This document shows positions 36,566 through 48,600 of a stretch of DNA of 64,000 bases, in pieces. The stretch is from Branchiostoma floridae (lineage: Eukaryota; Chordata; Leptocardii; Amphioxiformes; Branchiostomatidae), in assembly GCF_000003815.2 (NCBI RefSeq), contig NC_049990.1:16707658-16771657 (forward strand), in the 5' to 3' direction. The number at the start of each line of letters is the position of its first letter. Within the stretch, counting starts at the first letter, position 1. The translations under genes were made by a program, and so were the position numbers. The notes beneath the pieces were generated by a model. It saw nothing but the letters and a program-made list of their open reading frames with translations, made no database searches and was not told the origin of the DNA.

Positions 36566-36950
36566 CAACACAGGCCTGAAATACAGTGGTTTTTCTTTAG
36601 CTACATGTTTACCTTTGCTCTGGCTAGAGTATACGTAGTTCTGTAGTAACGTTGACTTTGTGCCTTCTTAGTCATTTTAGCCTATTGTGAAGTAGTATTG
36701 GATTTAGTTTGTTTAGAGTGCATAGAAAGGAAAACTATTATGATGGTGTCACTACAATGCATCAACACAGGCCTGGAATTCAGCGTTTTTTCTGTAGTAA
36801 CATTGACTAACATGTGCCTACGGAGTAGAATCGGCGCAGTTGTTATTTTAAGCTTAAGCCAACTGTGAAGTAGTATTGAATTTAGTTTGTTTAGAGCGCA
36901 TAGAAAAGTAAAACTATTATGATGGTGGCACTACATTCATTTACGTTGTA
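36566..36950 (+). repeat. direct duplication in the 3' region of gene B
   Basis: Two units of about 190 bp, each beginning near ACAGGCCTG(G)AAT and ending AAACTATTATGATGGTG(T/G)CACTAC. Gene A has one diverged copy near 20870-20990, so the duplication came after the split. Confidence 0.8.
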
Positions 36951-37354
36951 TGCACGTATATATGAGCTTCTCTAAATGAGATAATTGGACAGTTATCCAA
37001 GTAACTCAATAAATTCTATTAACCATTTCGAATTTCTTCTTCAGCTATCTGACCTAGTGTCCGAACATATTAATGCTGTAGACACGTGATTTTTTATGAT
37101 GTTATCCTAAGAAAACATTGCAGCAAAATAAAACCTTTAGCCACCTGATGTCTGATTGGTTACCAAAATGTAACTGACTTTATTGTTTGTTACCATTAAA
37201 ATGCGCATTAAAATTGCTACTGTCAGCGATTCATTTATTAGATATCACGAAACCTCATCTGTACTTCAAGGCTTATTGTTCATAATATTTCATAGCATGT
37301 TACGAGTATGTAATAAAACTATGCATTCTCAGTCTTTACAACAAGGAGGTTGAA

Positions 37355-37435
37355 AGACAGAAAAAAAGAAGGAAGGAAAGAAAAAAGGAAGAATAAAAGA
37401 AAGAAAGAAAGAAAAAGAAAAAAGAAAGAGAGAGA

Positions 37436-37473
<38 letters not shown>

Positions 37474-37625
37474 AGGAAAGAAAGAAAGAAAAAGAAAGAG
37501 AGAGGAAGAGAGGAAGAGAGGAAGAAAGAAAAAGAAAGAAAGAAAAAGAAAGAGGAAGAGAGGAAGAAAGAAAGAAAGAAGGAAAGAAAGAAAGAAAAAG
37601 AAAGAAAGAAAGAAGAAAAGAAAGC
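37355..37625. repeat. GAAA/GGAA-rich microsatellite
   Basis: About 270 bases of purine-only AAAG/GAGA repeats; open frames on both strands are artefacts. Confidence 0.95.
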
Positions 37626-37740
37626 GAGCTTAAGTTGACCTTAACCATCTTGTTCACAACGCCTACCCACGTATTATCTAAAATTATAATCCATTAAGAG
37701 GTTCTAAAGTTATGCTGATAAGGCGAAAAAACAGACACAC

Positions 37741-38686
37741 CAAAAACGAGGTCACACGCTTGTGGCATGGGTCAAAGTATAATAGGCCTTGACGTTCGTC
37801 TCCCCAACGCTTATAACACTCCATCCAGGGGTTCTAAACTTATCCTAAAACACACCAAAAAACACACAGAGACACACCATAAAAAATGCAAACGAATGTA
37901 GAAGACAGTGTAGAGTACTGAGGTTGCAGGTTGAAAAAAGTATCCATTTTTTTTCAAATAATGTTAAAAAGAAATCGGCTTTTTCAAACTTAGTGTTGTG
38001 TGGAGTTGTGATGATGATTTAACATTATCATATTATTATTATAAAGTTTCTAAATGGAACAGGTATTGTTATGCGCACAATGAATACTAAATACAATAAA
38101 AAATTTACAAATTATAAAGAAATAAGTGGCAATTTTACTTTCTCCTAAAAGAAACACTCATTTGGTATTAGAAAGCTGCAGTTCCTGATGATAACTCAGG
38201 AGCGACATCTAGCGAGAATGCTGCAAACTGTCAACAAAACATGTCACCTCTGACCCCTATCCCAGCATGCACAATCGATACCTGCTACACATTCTCGGTC
38301 ACAGAAACCGACAAGAGTGCTAAAAGCCGAACAACAGTCTTCATCTCATTCACATCCATCAGGTTTTGAAAGAAACAGCTAGTTGGAGGGACTATGTCGC
38401 GATGTTGGCGTTTTTGAGGCCCAAAACATGCACATGAGCGGTGAGTATGGGAACAATGACACGTTGTTTCGCTGAACCCGGAAGTAACTTAAAGGAATTT
38501 CACACCGCTGATAGTTTTGATCTCAAAGTCCCACTGGGGCAGGGATTTTACGTGCAGTATTAATTACAGTAGAATTAGAAATTAAGATGCCTACATAATC
38601 ACTATGTTTGCCTTTTCATGAGCGTTTTACTTGTACCTCAGGACGTTTGATGATCATTTCAAAAGGTGTAGAAGCAAGTGAAATGT
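37741..38686. other. gene-free interval
   Basis: A second degenerate copy of the GGTTCTAAA...CACACCAAAAA boundary motif is at 37839-37880. No exon is supported. Confidence 0.5.
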
Positions 38687-40775
38687 ACAGTCGAACCGCA
38701 GGTCACCGTAGAACGCGTTATTCTCTGAAATACGGCTTACGCCGGGTCACGGACTGACCCCGCTGCATGGGTGTAAACAACAGCTTATTTTGCAACAAAG
38801 ACACCTTAGATATATATATAATGTTTATAGAGTCCATTCCAAGACACCGTGCGGATGTTTGTTGCCATTGTTTAGAATTGATTTTAAAGTTTTGTAATTA
38901 TATGTCTAGGACATTTGATACTTCAGAAATATTTTTAACACTGTTTCAACTTTATAAATATTTCCCTGGTCCTGTAAAACTTTGGAAATATTCATGGTGT
39001 GGAATTGGATACTTCTAATTGTTTCTAAATAATAATAACAGCATTCTACCATTATTTACCATTTTCTACCATTTTTTGTAAATGGTTCAGTGGGCTGGGA
39101 AGATAGCAATTCACACATCCTTGCAAAGTATAGTTGGGTGCCATGCAACAATGGCCCACCACAAAGGACCCACCAGTGCCCAGCAGTGAAATCTAAAAAT
39201 ATACAGATGCAACAATAGGGCTTACTTTTATGGGGGCAATAAACTAATTTTATCATTTGGCCAGGTTTACCATTTTTTGTAAATATTTGTAAATGTGAAA
39301 TAATCACAGAGAGGTTTCACAATTATTCTAAATAAAGATATTTTTGTACAGTTACTTTCAAAATGTTTCTAAAATATTCAAAGAAATTCAAATAAATGAG
39401 TATTTTCTTAGTCAATTTTTTGAAAATGATTTAATTATTGTGGCTCAGATATTCTTTTATTCAAAATAATTCAGACTAATTATAAATATCGCCTAAAAAC
39501 CCTTATGGTGTCTTGGAATGGACTCTACTTTTACGTATCTACATGATTTGCCCAGCACAGCCAAGTGGATATTTATTGCATTGCAAAAGATCAGCCAACG
39601 TTGTGGCCCCTCAAAAAAAAGCAATTTTTGGTCTGTGTATTTGTGATTATCTTTTCTCCAGTTGGCCGGGACACAATCAGTTTTGTCCACAGTCGGACAG
39701 TCCAGTTCCTCACCTTTACATTGATACCAAACTTGAAGGGTAAATTTTAGGAGAAACGGTTTTGCCCCCAAATTAACTGCGAACATGCGCAAATCACAGT
39801 GGTGAAGTTTCAGTCTGGTTGTAGCTACCAAAGCACACTACCCTGCGGACGGACCCAATTTTTATACATTTCGCATTGTGTCACAGACCTCATTTCTTGG
39901 TACAAGAATCTGAATGGGTGCGGCTGTCACATGCAATATAATAAGTGGCATGATGATAATCAAACGCACATAGACACAGAGTTTTAGTACAAAGTAAGAG
40001 TTTTTAAGATTCATCATATTTTGAGTCAATCTGTTTCGAACTCCTGGTCCGAACCTGGGTTCGAACGGTGGAACCCAGCCGGTACGTTCCATGTTCGTGC
40101 CGCGGGGGTCAGGCCTAATGTTGCAAGTTCAACCAGCATTTGGAAAAGTTGATATAACTAACGGCTCAAGTCTTGCCGTCGCAAATAGATTTCGGGAAGC
40201 CCACCAAAATAAAACTAACATTATCCAGAAGCCAGAATAAGTAGGATTCATGTGCAAGCGTAATGATGTCAAAACATCATGGCTGAGTTTTGTAAAGCAT
40301 AGTGAAAGATCAGTGTGTGCGGTTTCTCATTCGAAAAAAGACGCCGGGGAATTTGACATGGCTGTAGTTTTTTGAGGGGCAAAACCGTTTCTCCTAAAAT
40401 TTACCCTTCAAGTTTGGTATCAATGTAAAGGTGAGGAACTGGACTGTCCGACTGTGGACAAAACTGATTGTGTCCCGGCCAACTGGAGAAAAGATAATCA
40501 CAAATACACAGACCGAAAATTGCTTTGTTTCGGGGGCCACAACGTTGGCTGAACTTTTGCAATGCAATAAATATCCACATGGCTGTGCTGGGCAAATCCT
40601 GTAGATGTGAAAAAGTATAAACATTATGTACGTTTGAGGTCTTTTTGTTGCACAACAGACAGTTGTTTATACGCATGCAGCGGGGTCAAACCAGGACAAA
40701 CTGCGTTCTGGCTTATGACCTGTCCAGAGAAGGCTGCGCAGAACGGATGCGCATAGAGCTCTGCGGTTCGACTGT
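38687..40775. mobile_element. 2.1 kb foldback DNA element, left arm interrupted by a MITE
   Basis: The left arm (38687-38829 plus 39526-39770) starts ACAGTCGAACCGCAG. The right arm (40377-40775) ends with the inverse CTGCGGTTCGACTGT. The arms agree through GACCCCGCTGCATG, TTGCAACAAA, TTTGCCCAGCACAGCC, CAGTTGGCCGGGACACAATC and AGGAGAAACGGTTTTGCC. The spacer 39771-40376 is unique and non-coding. Open frames in the arms are mirror images of each other and not genes. Confidence 0.85.
38830..39525. mobile_element. 696-bp MITE (GAGTCNATTCC family) inserted in the foldback arm
   Basis: Terminal repeats GAGTCCATTCCAAGACACC and the inverse, with TA duplicated at 38828-38829 and 39526-39527. The opposite arm of the foldback preserves the uninterrupted target (AATGTTTATACTTTTT on its reverse complement), so the TA duplication is confirmed within this window. 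Tc1/mariner-like by target choice only. Confidence 0.92.
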
Positions 40776-40807
40776 GTAACGGTTACGTTATGGATATTTT
40801 AGTCGTG

Positions 40808-41116
40808 ATGTATGTGTGTGTGTGTTTGTGTGTGTGTGTTTGTTTGTATGTGTGTGTTTGTGTGTGTGTATTTCTGTGTGTGTGTGTGTGTGTGTGCAAG
40901 GAGCTTTTATCATAAAAGCTCCTTGGTGTGTGTGTGTGTATGTGTGTTTGTGTGTGTGTGTGTGTGTCTGTGTGTGTGTGTGTCTGGGTTTATGTGTATG
41001 TGTCTGGGTTTATGTGTATCTTTTTGTGTTTGTGTTTGCCGGTGTGTGTGTGTGTGTGTGTGTGTGTCTGTGAGCCTCTGTGTGTTTGTGTCTGTGTGTG
41101 TGTGGGGGGGGGGGGG
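40808..41116. repeat. (TG)n microsatellite with embedded perfect hairpin and G-run
   Basis: GT repeats interrupted at 40897-40925 by CAAGGAGCTTTTAT, one base, and its exact inverse. It ends in a run of 13 G at about 41103-41115. Open frames here are artefacts. Confidence 0.95.
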
Positions 41117-42474
41117 CGTCTTTGATAGTATTGTATTTGTCTGGCCGGAAGTTTTCTGCAAGTAGACGAATATGAATCACGTAAACTGCTTTTGCTATAT
41201 ACAAACTGTCTCGTGTGTGTGCGTACATAGTTAGTAACACATCGTGTTGTATTTTACTTTTTACTTGTATTTTACCCAAGACAACATATATTTCAATGAG
41301 GAATGCACTACAAGTTCAAAAAATGTGGTGTCCACGAACAAGAAATACAACAACGGCAATATTCCGATGTCCGAATCTGGCATTCGAATTTTCGGCGCAA
41401 ACCTTTTTCGACAGAGCAATTAGCCACCGACATTGAAATTTGTATGCGATATCCAGAAGCGATTGATGACCTTTGATGGCACATAGGCTATTTGTGGGAC
41501 CGCCCAGCGGAAGTGAAAACTAGTTGATAGCGGTTCAGGAAATGTCTTTCCTACACTTTCTATTATCTTCTATTAGCGCTTGACAACATAGACAGTTTGT
41601 GACAAAAACATCCCTATGACAAAGGCAGCTTGTGCGGTTCAAATTGGTCCATTCTCGTTGTTTGCGTGTCTCTCTCATATTGATATGGGCGGCATTAATT
41701 ATTAACCTGAAGTGAAACTGTCCTACAGTTCGTTCATCGAGGAAAGTATCAGTGGTTGCATAAAACAGAACATTGTTTTTGTCTATGGGGAATTTATATA
41801 GCTTTGGATCACAAAGTGGGGCGCTTCGACGCCTCAATTTATATAGTAAGCAATTTACAAGAATGGAATATGTTTGAGATTAGAGCAATTTCTATGAAAT
41901 ATGTGAGAATGGGCTAAAGTTTCCTGGTTCGTTCTCTTAAAAGGAACTATCCTTCGTTAGGTTTGTCCTCAGTTGTAGTTGCTGAAAATAGTAAAAGATG
42001 TCCCTGAAGTGAACTAGACAGCCACAGACATGACAAAAAGTTAGCGTTAGTTTGCTTCTCAAATTTGCTCAGATATGGCTCTAAAATGCACCAGAGAGCC
42101 TCTATTTCTTATAAATTTTCTGGGGGAGGCCCCCCCTACCCCCCCAACATCCAACTCCCACTGGCGTTTTAACTTTCTATCTTTATATAAACAAGGCTGA
42201 CTACCTCTGTACGTTTGACTGTCGAAACTTGGTTGACATGAAATCTACTCTAATTGCTCTGTTTTCTTTTGATGTCGATTCCGCGCGAAAGCTTGCCTGT
42301 ATGATGTGTTCATTTTTTAAATTGGTCCAAAATCTGGTCCACTGATTTTTTCAGGTCCGTTTATTTCGGATCGATTCAAGAAGAAAATCGGCCCCCACCT
42401 CTTGCACGAACTGCTATTTCCTACAGGGGTCGCAGATAAATAATATGTTCTGTTATATTAATGACAGATGACGC
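41117..42474. other. intergenic region upstream of the HEPN gene
   Basis: No supported exon. 41350-41430 shares CGAATCTGGCATTCGAA-like sequence with 18725-18800, a dispersed repeat. The promoter of the next gene should lie here, but no clear TATA box is visible. Confidence 0.5.
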
Positions 42475-42493
42475 ATGACCATCTGTGGCCAGC

Positions 42494-42691
42494 ATGTCCT
42501 TACAAGACCGGCGCAACAACGAGGGCTACAAGAACTGGCTACGGGTGGGGTTAGCGCTGTTAGCCACCCGGGATGGTCTCACGAACGTCACCTTGCGAGC
42601 CGCGAAAGAACTTCATGCAGCTCTCAAAGCCAAGCTTGGGGACAGCGTAGAGAAATGCACCTGCAATCCTAAGAAAAAAGAAGAATGTAAG
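42494..42691 (+). CDS. HEPN gene exon 1 (CXorf38 N-terminal region)
   Basis: 66 codons from ATG to a GTAGGT donor. GYKNWLRVGLALLATRDGLT and the later ELHAAL match the N-terminal helices of CXorf38 proteins. An ATG at 42475, 19 bases upstream in another frame, opens a 65-codon overlapping reading frame that could reduce initiation at 42494. It ends CNPKKKEECK, joining in phase to DCKSW at 58173. Confidence 0.8.
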
Positions 42692-45600
42692 GTAGGTAAA
42701 AAAGGTAAAGGTAAAAAAGTTTTTGGTGACGCCTTAGGGACGAGACAAACGGTGTATTACTGTGTTCAGTATGCAAAAATTCTAGGAATTGTACAGGCAT
42801 GTGTCCACAGGAATGGTAGTCCATAGGAATCTTTGGAATTCCAGTTAGGCAGCCAATGTTGGCAGAGCTTCTGGAATTCCAGCTTCCGGTAGAAAGTGGG
42901 TCATGGACTCTCTTTGGGAATAGAGGTATTTAGAATAGAAAATAGGGACAGTCAGATGATTGATGGAATTCTAGTGTGGGGGCAATGTTGGAATGGCATT
43001 CCGGATCTATGTCCAAAATCATGAAAATCCATCCTTTTCCGGCCGAATCTGTCCCCTACATTCATTTCCCCACAAATCAAGGCCAAGGGCTTAATGAAAA
43101 AGTATACATAGCAAACACTGCTATGATGGAGAGACCCCACTACTAATATGTAATGTTATTACTGATTTGCATGAGTTGTATTTCACTGTGTATGTTCAAA
43201 CCGCCCCAAATCATAAAAATAATTCTCGTTGATCTTGAGTTATCCTCCTTGAAAGATGTTAGCAAAAACGCCACTGCAGTTCAAGAACAAGCTGGTAGGT
43301 AGTTTAGACGGATTGAAGCATTACCATGTTTTCTGGCATCATAAGTTATCCACCAACAAAAAAAATGAAGACTATAGTCGCCAAAGCATGTTGAGGACAA
43401 AATATGAAAACGGGTTCAAAAGTAAAGTCCAAAGCAAAGCAGATAAGGAGACGAAATCGCAATTTTTTGCCGGATGTCAATGTCTGAGCACATACCAAAT
43501 ATCATAACAATCTGTAGAAGAAGATCTTGAATGATAAGTGTTGAAGCAGCAGCATGATAAAACAGACAAAAAAAACTCCTTTACAGATGTGATTACACTA
43601 GCCAGTTGCATATTTTATTTTTTTAGCTCTATTCATTAGATTTTTTAGATATTGCCAAGGGCTAACTTCATACATGGCTGACTTCAACATGCGATTTCTT
43701 TATGTGGTCACCGAATAATTCCTTTCACTGTGCACGAATGCGTCAGTACGTAAGATAGTGACCTTTCAATAGGCCACACCGATTTTATTTATTGTTTCTC
43801 GGATTTCCTGACCCTTTTTTTCCGATTTGAAAAAAAAAATTGGCCACACCTCGTGTTGACAAAATTTCACTGCCTCTCCTCTCTCAAAATTAACGATGGA
43901 CTTCAAATTCCAGCAGCTGTACGACAGTACGTGCCTTTTTTAGACGGTACGTTTATGATTTTTCTTCCAACTTTGGACTTTGCTGCCAGGAACCCCCTAA
44001 ATGTTGGAAGTTTAGGTTTTCCTGTCCGATCTCTCCTACCCCCGACTTTTTGAAAAAAAAAGAATTCGACCAACCGACCCAATTATTTCTGAAAAAATTC
44101 GAGAAACAGTGAATAAACAGCTAATCGGAATTTCTCCAACTCTCCACCCGAATGGCTCTAGACACGTGGCCTATCGTATGCATGACGTCAGCACTGAGTC
44201 AAAGGTTGTTGAAAGTCAATATCGCCCCCGTCCCTGTTGAATGAATGAATGAATGAATGAATGAATGAATGAATGAATGAATGAATGAATGAATGAATGA
44301 ATGAATGAATGAATGAATGAATGAATGAATATGTTTTATTTGATCAACGTGATCAGGCAAAAAGTATATCGCAGCCACAGGCTGAATTGCATATTTTAAC
44401 GGTTAAAATCTATTGGCTTAGGAACATTACAGCTTTACATTAAAACGCACTGATGACGAGATTTGTATTCTTAAAATCAACGACAATACAATACAGATAG
44501 GTTAAATCGATAAGATGGTATGTACAATGCGTGGTCAGAGAGAAGGTCTGTTGAGAGAAGGTTGGTGCCCCCTGATGTAAATGGCCTCCTTCATTACTCC
44601 TCGATCTTTCAGCTTCAAATAAAACAGTCTACGCACTTCTTTCAGGAAATATTCACTACCCTACCCCGCCACCTCCCATGATTACGCTTTTTACTTGTTG
44701 AAGAGGTTCATCAGTCACGTATGTGTATCCAGTATTATCAATTTTCTTCCAACAGTGACTGTAATAAAGGTAGAGTACGTACCTCCAAAATTTTGATTTC
44801 TGTCAGCACATCTTGGTCACGGAGAATACCCTAGTCTCGATCTCGCGAGAGAATACGAGACTAAGTCATCTGCCTACAGAAAGATTAAGTTGGCAATCCA
44901 CATCCAACTGGAGGGAGTAAAGCTGAACCGCAATGAGGGTTGAGAGTTCCCTACGTCCTACCTACCCCTTCTCTGTAAGGAGGCGCTAGGCAGGGGGAGG
45001 GGGCAGATGACTTGCTCAAGCCTGGCCTAGTCTCGTGTTCTCTCGCGAGATCGAGACTAGGCCATTCTCCGTGACCAAGATGTGTATCGAAAATCTGGAG
45101 CTTTTCATTTGGCCTTTATTCGAAAAAGCATATTTCTAATCCTATTGTACTCCTTCAATACTACCTCGGCACTCGGTCGTTGCTTGGGGTCCATGTTTTG
45201 ACACCGCTGGTGCACTTCAATCAAGTGTGATCTGACAACATCACTTCCATTTACATTTCCTAGTAAATAATCGACAACAGGTGGTATTCTCCAAATGTCA
45301 GATTTTTCATCATAGGGAGGCATGATTTTTGATTGATTAAATAACTTATTTTCACGCTGTTCAGGTGCATCAAAATTGGAATGAAGGTTTCTTCTCGCAC
45401 ACTTAACAAAACGATTTTCTTCCGGATTTACTTCTGGAATATCATCCAAATCGTTTAAGACAAGTCTAAGATCATCTGTGACGAGAAACTGGGATAGAAA
45501 ATGCTTGAGTTTGTACGCGTCACACATGACTCGTGTACCAACTGGACTATTGTGGAGGAAATGTATCGCCTCTATGTAACTTATAGCCACGTTAAATCTT

Positions 45601-48600
45601 GTCCGAACATCGCTTGACTTGCCATCTAAGATGGCCTGAATGTTGAGTGCAGATCCAAGTCTGTAATACTCTGTAAGGAAAGTCAGGTTGCACGAGCCCA
45701 CCAGTTGCACCACATGAGAAGTCGGCTGCATCTTCCGCAGCATCTCTACATTACGGAGGAAGAACTTGCGGTGATGAGGTTTACTCAGGTTATTGTACGC
45801 CACGGTGTGGCCTTTCCAGGTAGCGTTGTAAACCTACAAAATGAAAATTGAGTTTATTGAGTTTATTATGTGTTACCCTTTAGCTCATCTAGCTAATCTT
45901 CCAGGGCTCATTAAAAACACACACAGTATATACAAGTAGATGGACAGATATCATACACTCAATACAGATACAAATACATATAGGTACATAGTCAAGAAGT
46001 CATGAGGTCAGAGGGTTATATACATGTACAATAAAATCATTATGATCCATAGAAATTGTCTATCATCTTCTTTAACAACCGTGTATCTGAGACAATCTAG
46101 AAATCTCCGGGTAGCAGATTCCACATTTTAACTGATCTGTTGTTCCTTGCTTTCGGTAACCTATAGTCATGCAATGACTGCCTAGTAGAGTGACTATGAC
46201 ATGCATTAATTGGCACAAGAGATTTGTATATCTCCTGTGGCTTACATGTGTTTACAATCTTGACAAATAACTTAAGAGGATGGAAAATGGAAAATATGTT
46301 GGATATGGAGAATTATGTTTACATTATTCCTACTACTAACATTGCTTACGTTTCGATGTCTATCAGACACTTTCGTCAGAGCAAACATTTTGAGAATGTC
46401 TTTTGTTCATTTACGGCATGGGGAACTCGACCCACACATGTCTGATCACAATTCACACCACTTTTTTCTCGCCACTTACCTTCTAATTTGCAAGAAATGA
46501 ATGCCTGTAAATTAATGACTGCAGTGATTTTAGATTTGGCGGATTTTGATAATAGGCTCCATACTATGAAGTTGTGCCTCAAAATTTGAGTTGTGCTTAT
46601 TATTTCTGGGTGAGGCCGAGAACTTTCCGATCACCCCTCGTATGTCTGGGTTGTAACGTTTGTTACCAGCCCTGTAATTACCAATGGGTAAGAAAATAAT
46701 AAGTTGCCATTTTTTGGCTATGGTTAAAAGAGGAATGAGGTATTTTATACTGAAAAATAAGCCGATCTATTTTTCGAGCAAACGATTGCCATTTTTTTAC
46801 ATATCAATGAGAACGAGTGTATAACGAAGCCTTTCCCCAGCGAAGGGATATAAGACGATCAGGACAAAATCTCCCAAGACTCAGAAGATGAAGTATATGA
46901 TATACAACATGAAGATAGGTAAACTGATAGGTCCTACACACACAAAAAAAGTTTGAATATGGCACGGCCCTGGGCGATAGTTGAGTTTACCTGCAATTTA
47001 CCTTGGATATATATGGTATGCTGCCGTAGGTGAATCGTACGCTGTACTACATTGTCACTAAAGCCCCGGTCACAAGAATCGTACGACGTCCTTGCGATGG
47101 CATATTACGCCTATCGCACGATAATCACAGTGGATCGCAGCTAAATCGTAATCAAAATTAGCCATCGCAGAGCATCGGATGATGTTCAAAATTTTTCCAG
47201 CGTCGTACGATTTTTCACTTGTGTCTCTTCTGTATAGCCGTCTGACCGTTTTTGTGCTTCTTTAACCCTCATCCGACCGTATGGGGTCATTTTTGACCCC
47301 AGGCGTATATTTTTATCTGCCATAGCAACATTTTTCATCGGAGAAAAATTTCCTTCCATGAATTTGTTTGTATACATGTCATACAGCATCTACCAATTTT
47401 TCACCGAGTTTTGTCAATTATTGTATAAGCTATACTTGAAAGTTTGTGTCTGGTTCGGTGGGGTCAAAAATGACCCCAGCCAATTATGAATCATTAATTA
47501 CATGAATATCAAGACATTTCAATAAAATAACAGGCATTCCTCATCATTGCTATTACAGCAATAAGTTATAGTTGCTTAGATGATTAAACACCGAATATTT
47601 TGAAAGAAATTTAATATTTTAGTGTAAAACACAGTTTTTCGACATTCTGCATAAATTATGATAATACGCACTAATTGCCTTCGCTAATGAAAGTGAAAAT
47701 GTTTCTAATTAATTCAGAAACAATATATGGACAGAATGTGCAGAAGGAACCTACAAGAAAGATTTTTGCGGGAAAATAGACAAGAGTTATTTTATGTATG
47801 TGCTTAGATGGGGGAATATGGTGCATAATTAAGTAATAAATTCGTTAGTTTTTACAAATATTGTATTTTTTCTTGTTAAATAGCATTATTATGCTATAAG
47901 TATTATTGCAGCATCAAAACTTTTGTTTAGAAGTCGATAAGACAAAACATTGTTTAAGTAAGTTGAGTACGGTAGATTTTCAGAGCAAATGTGGTTTCTC
48001 CTCATTTTCTGCATAAATTATGATAATGAGTAATAACTACTGACACCAAAACTTGTCAAAATATTTTTCATAGATTGGTTAAAAACAGTAAATACATGGA
48101 AATGACAAAATAAGCGAGCAGAAATATGTCTATGAGCAAAACAAAATGGGGTCAAAAATGACCCCATACGGTCAGATTCGTCGTAAAAATGTAACGGTCG
48201 GATGAGGGTTAACCAACAAAATGTGGACATAGCTGCTGAATACCTTCCTATAATATCTTTAACAGTAAAAATGAATTTAAAAAGACCATGACAACAAGAG
48301 TATTACAAGCAAAAGTTCAAACAAATCAAGCGTGAGTACTGGTATGGTTATCTCGGCCTGCTTGCCGGCTATACGTGTCAGGCTCTTTCGAAGATCGTAT
48401 CATGATATGCTATCAACAAAAAGATGCCATCATACAAAAATCATATCATAAGCATTATATCATATATATTTCCGACTCATAGAGCCTGCCTTTATGTTTG
48501 AGTTGTCCCCATGGTTTTTACGATTATGGTAAACTGACCCAAGACCGACGAGAGCTGAGATTTGATCTAATTATAAACTCACGTGCATGAAACGATCAAA

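Larger units (their letters stand above)
28425..37740 (+). repeat. duplication unit B (carries FABP-like gene B)
   Basis: Same order of blocks as 11310-22110: TTACAGTATCAT at 28450, AACAGCCACCA at 29231, TTTTAATGGTCTTTCAC at 30254, TTCGGGTATAAAGTA at 30734, exons 1-5, and GAGGTTCTAAAGTTATGCTGA near 37698. Private insertions are a MITE at 28572, a LINE fragment at 32203, the splice-site array at 33178 and a MITE at 34723. Confidence 0.85.

Noticed and set aside
37319-37697. Lys/Glu/Arg or Ser/Phe/Leu repeat proteins on both strands
   Set aside because: Purine-only GAAA microsatellite read in both directions.
39493-40676. Open frames with similar translations on opposite strands
   Set aside because: They are the two arms of the foldback element, so the similarity is that of an inverted repeat and not of a gene family.
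40812-41279. Cys/Val-rich and His/Thr-rich open frames
   Set aside because: TG microsatellite artefacts.
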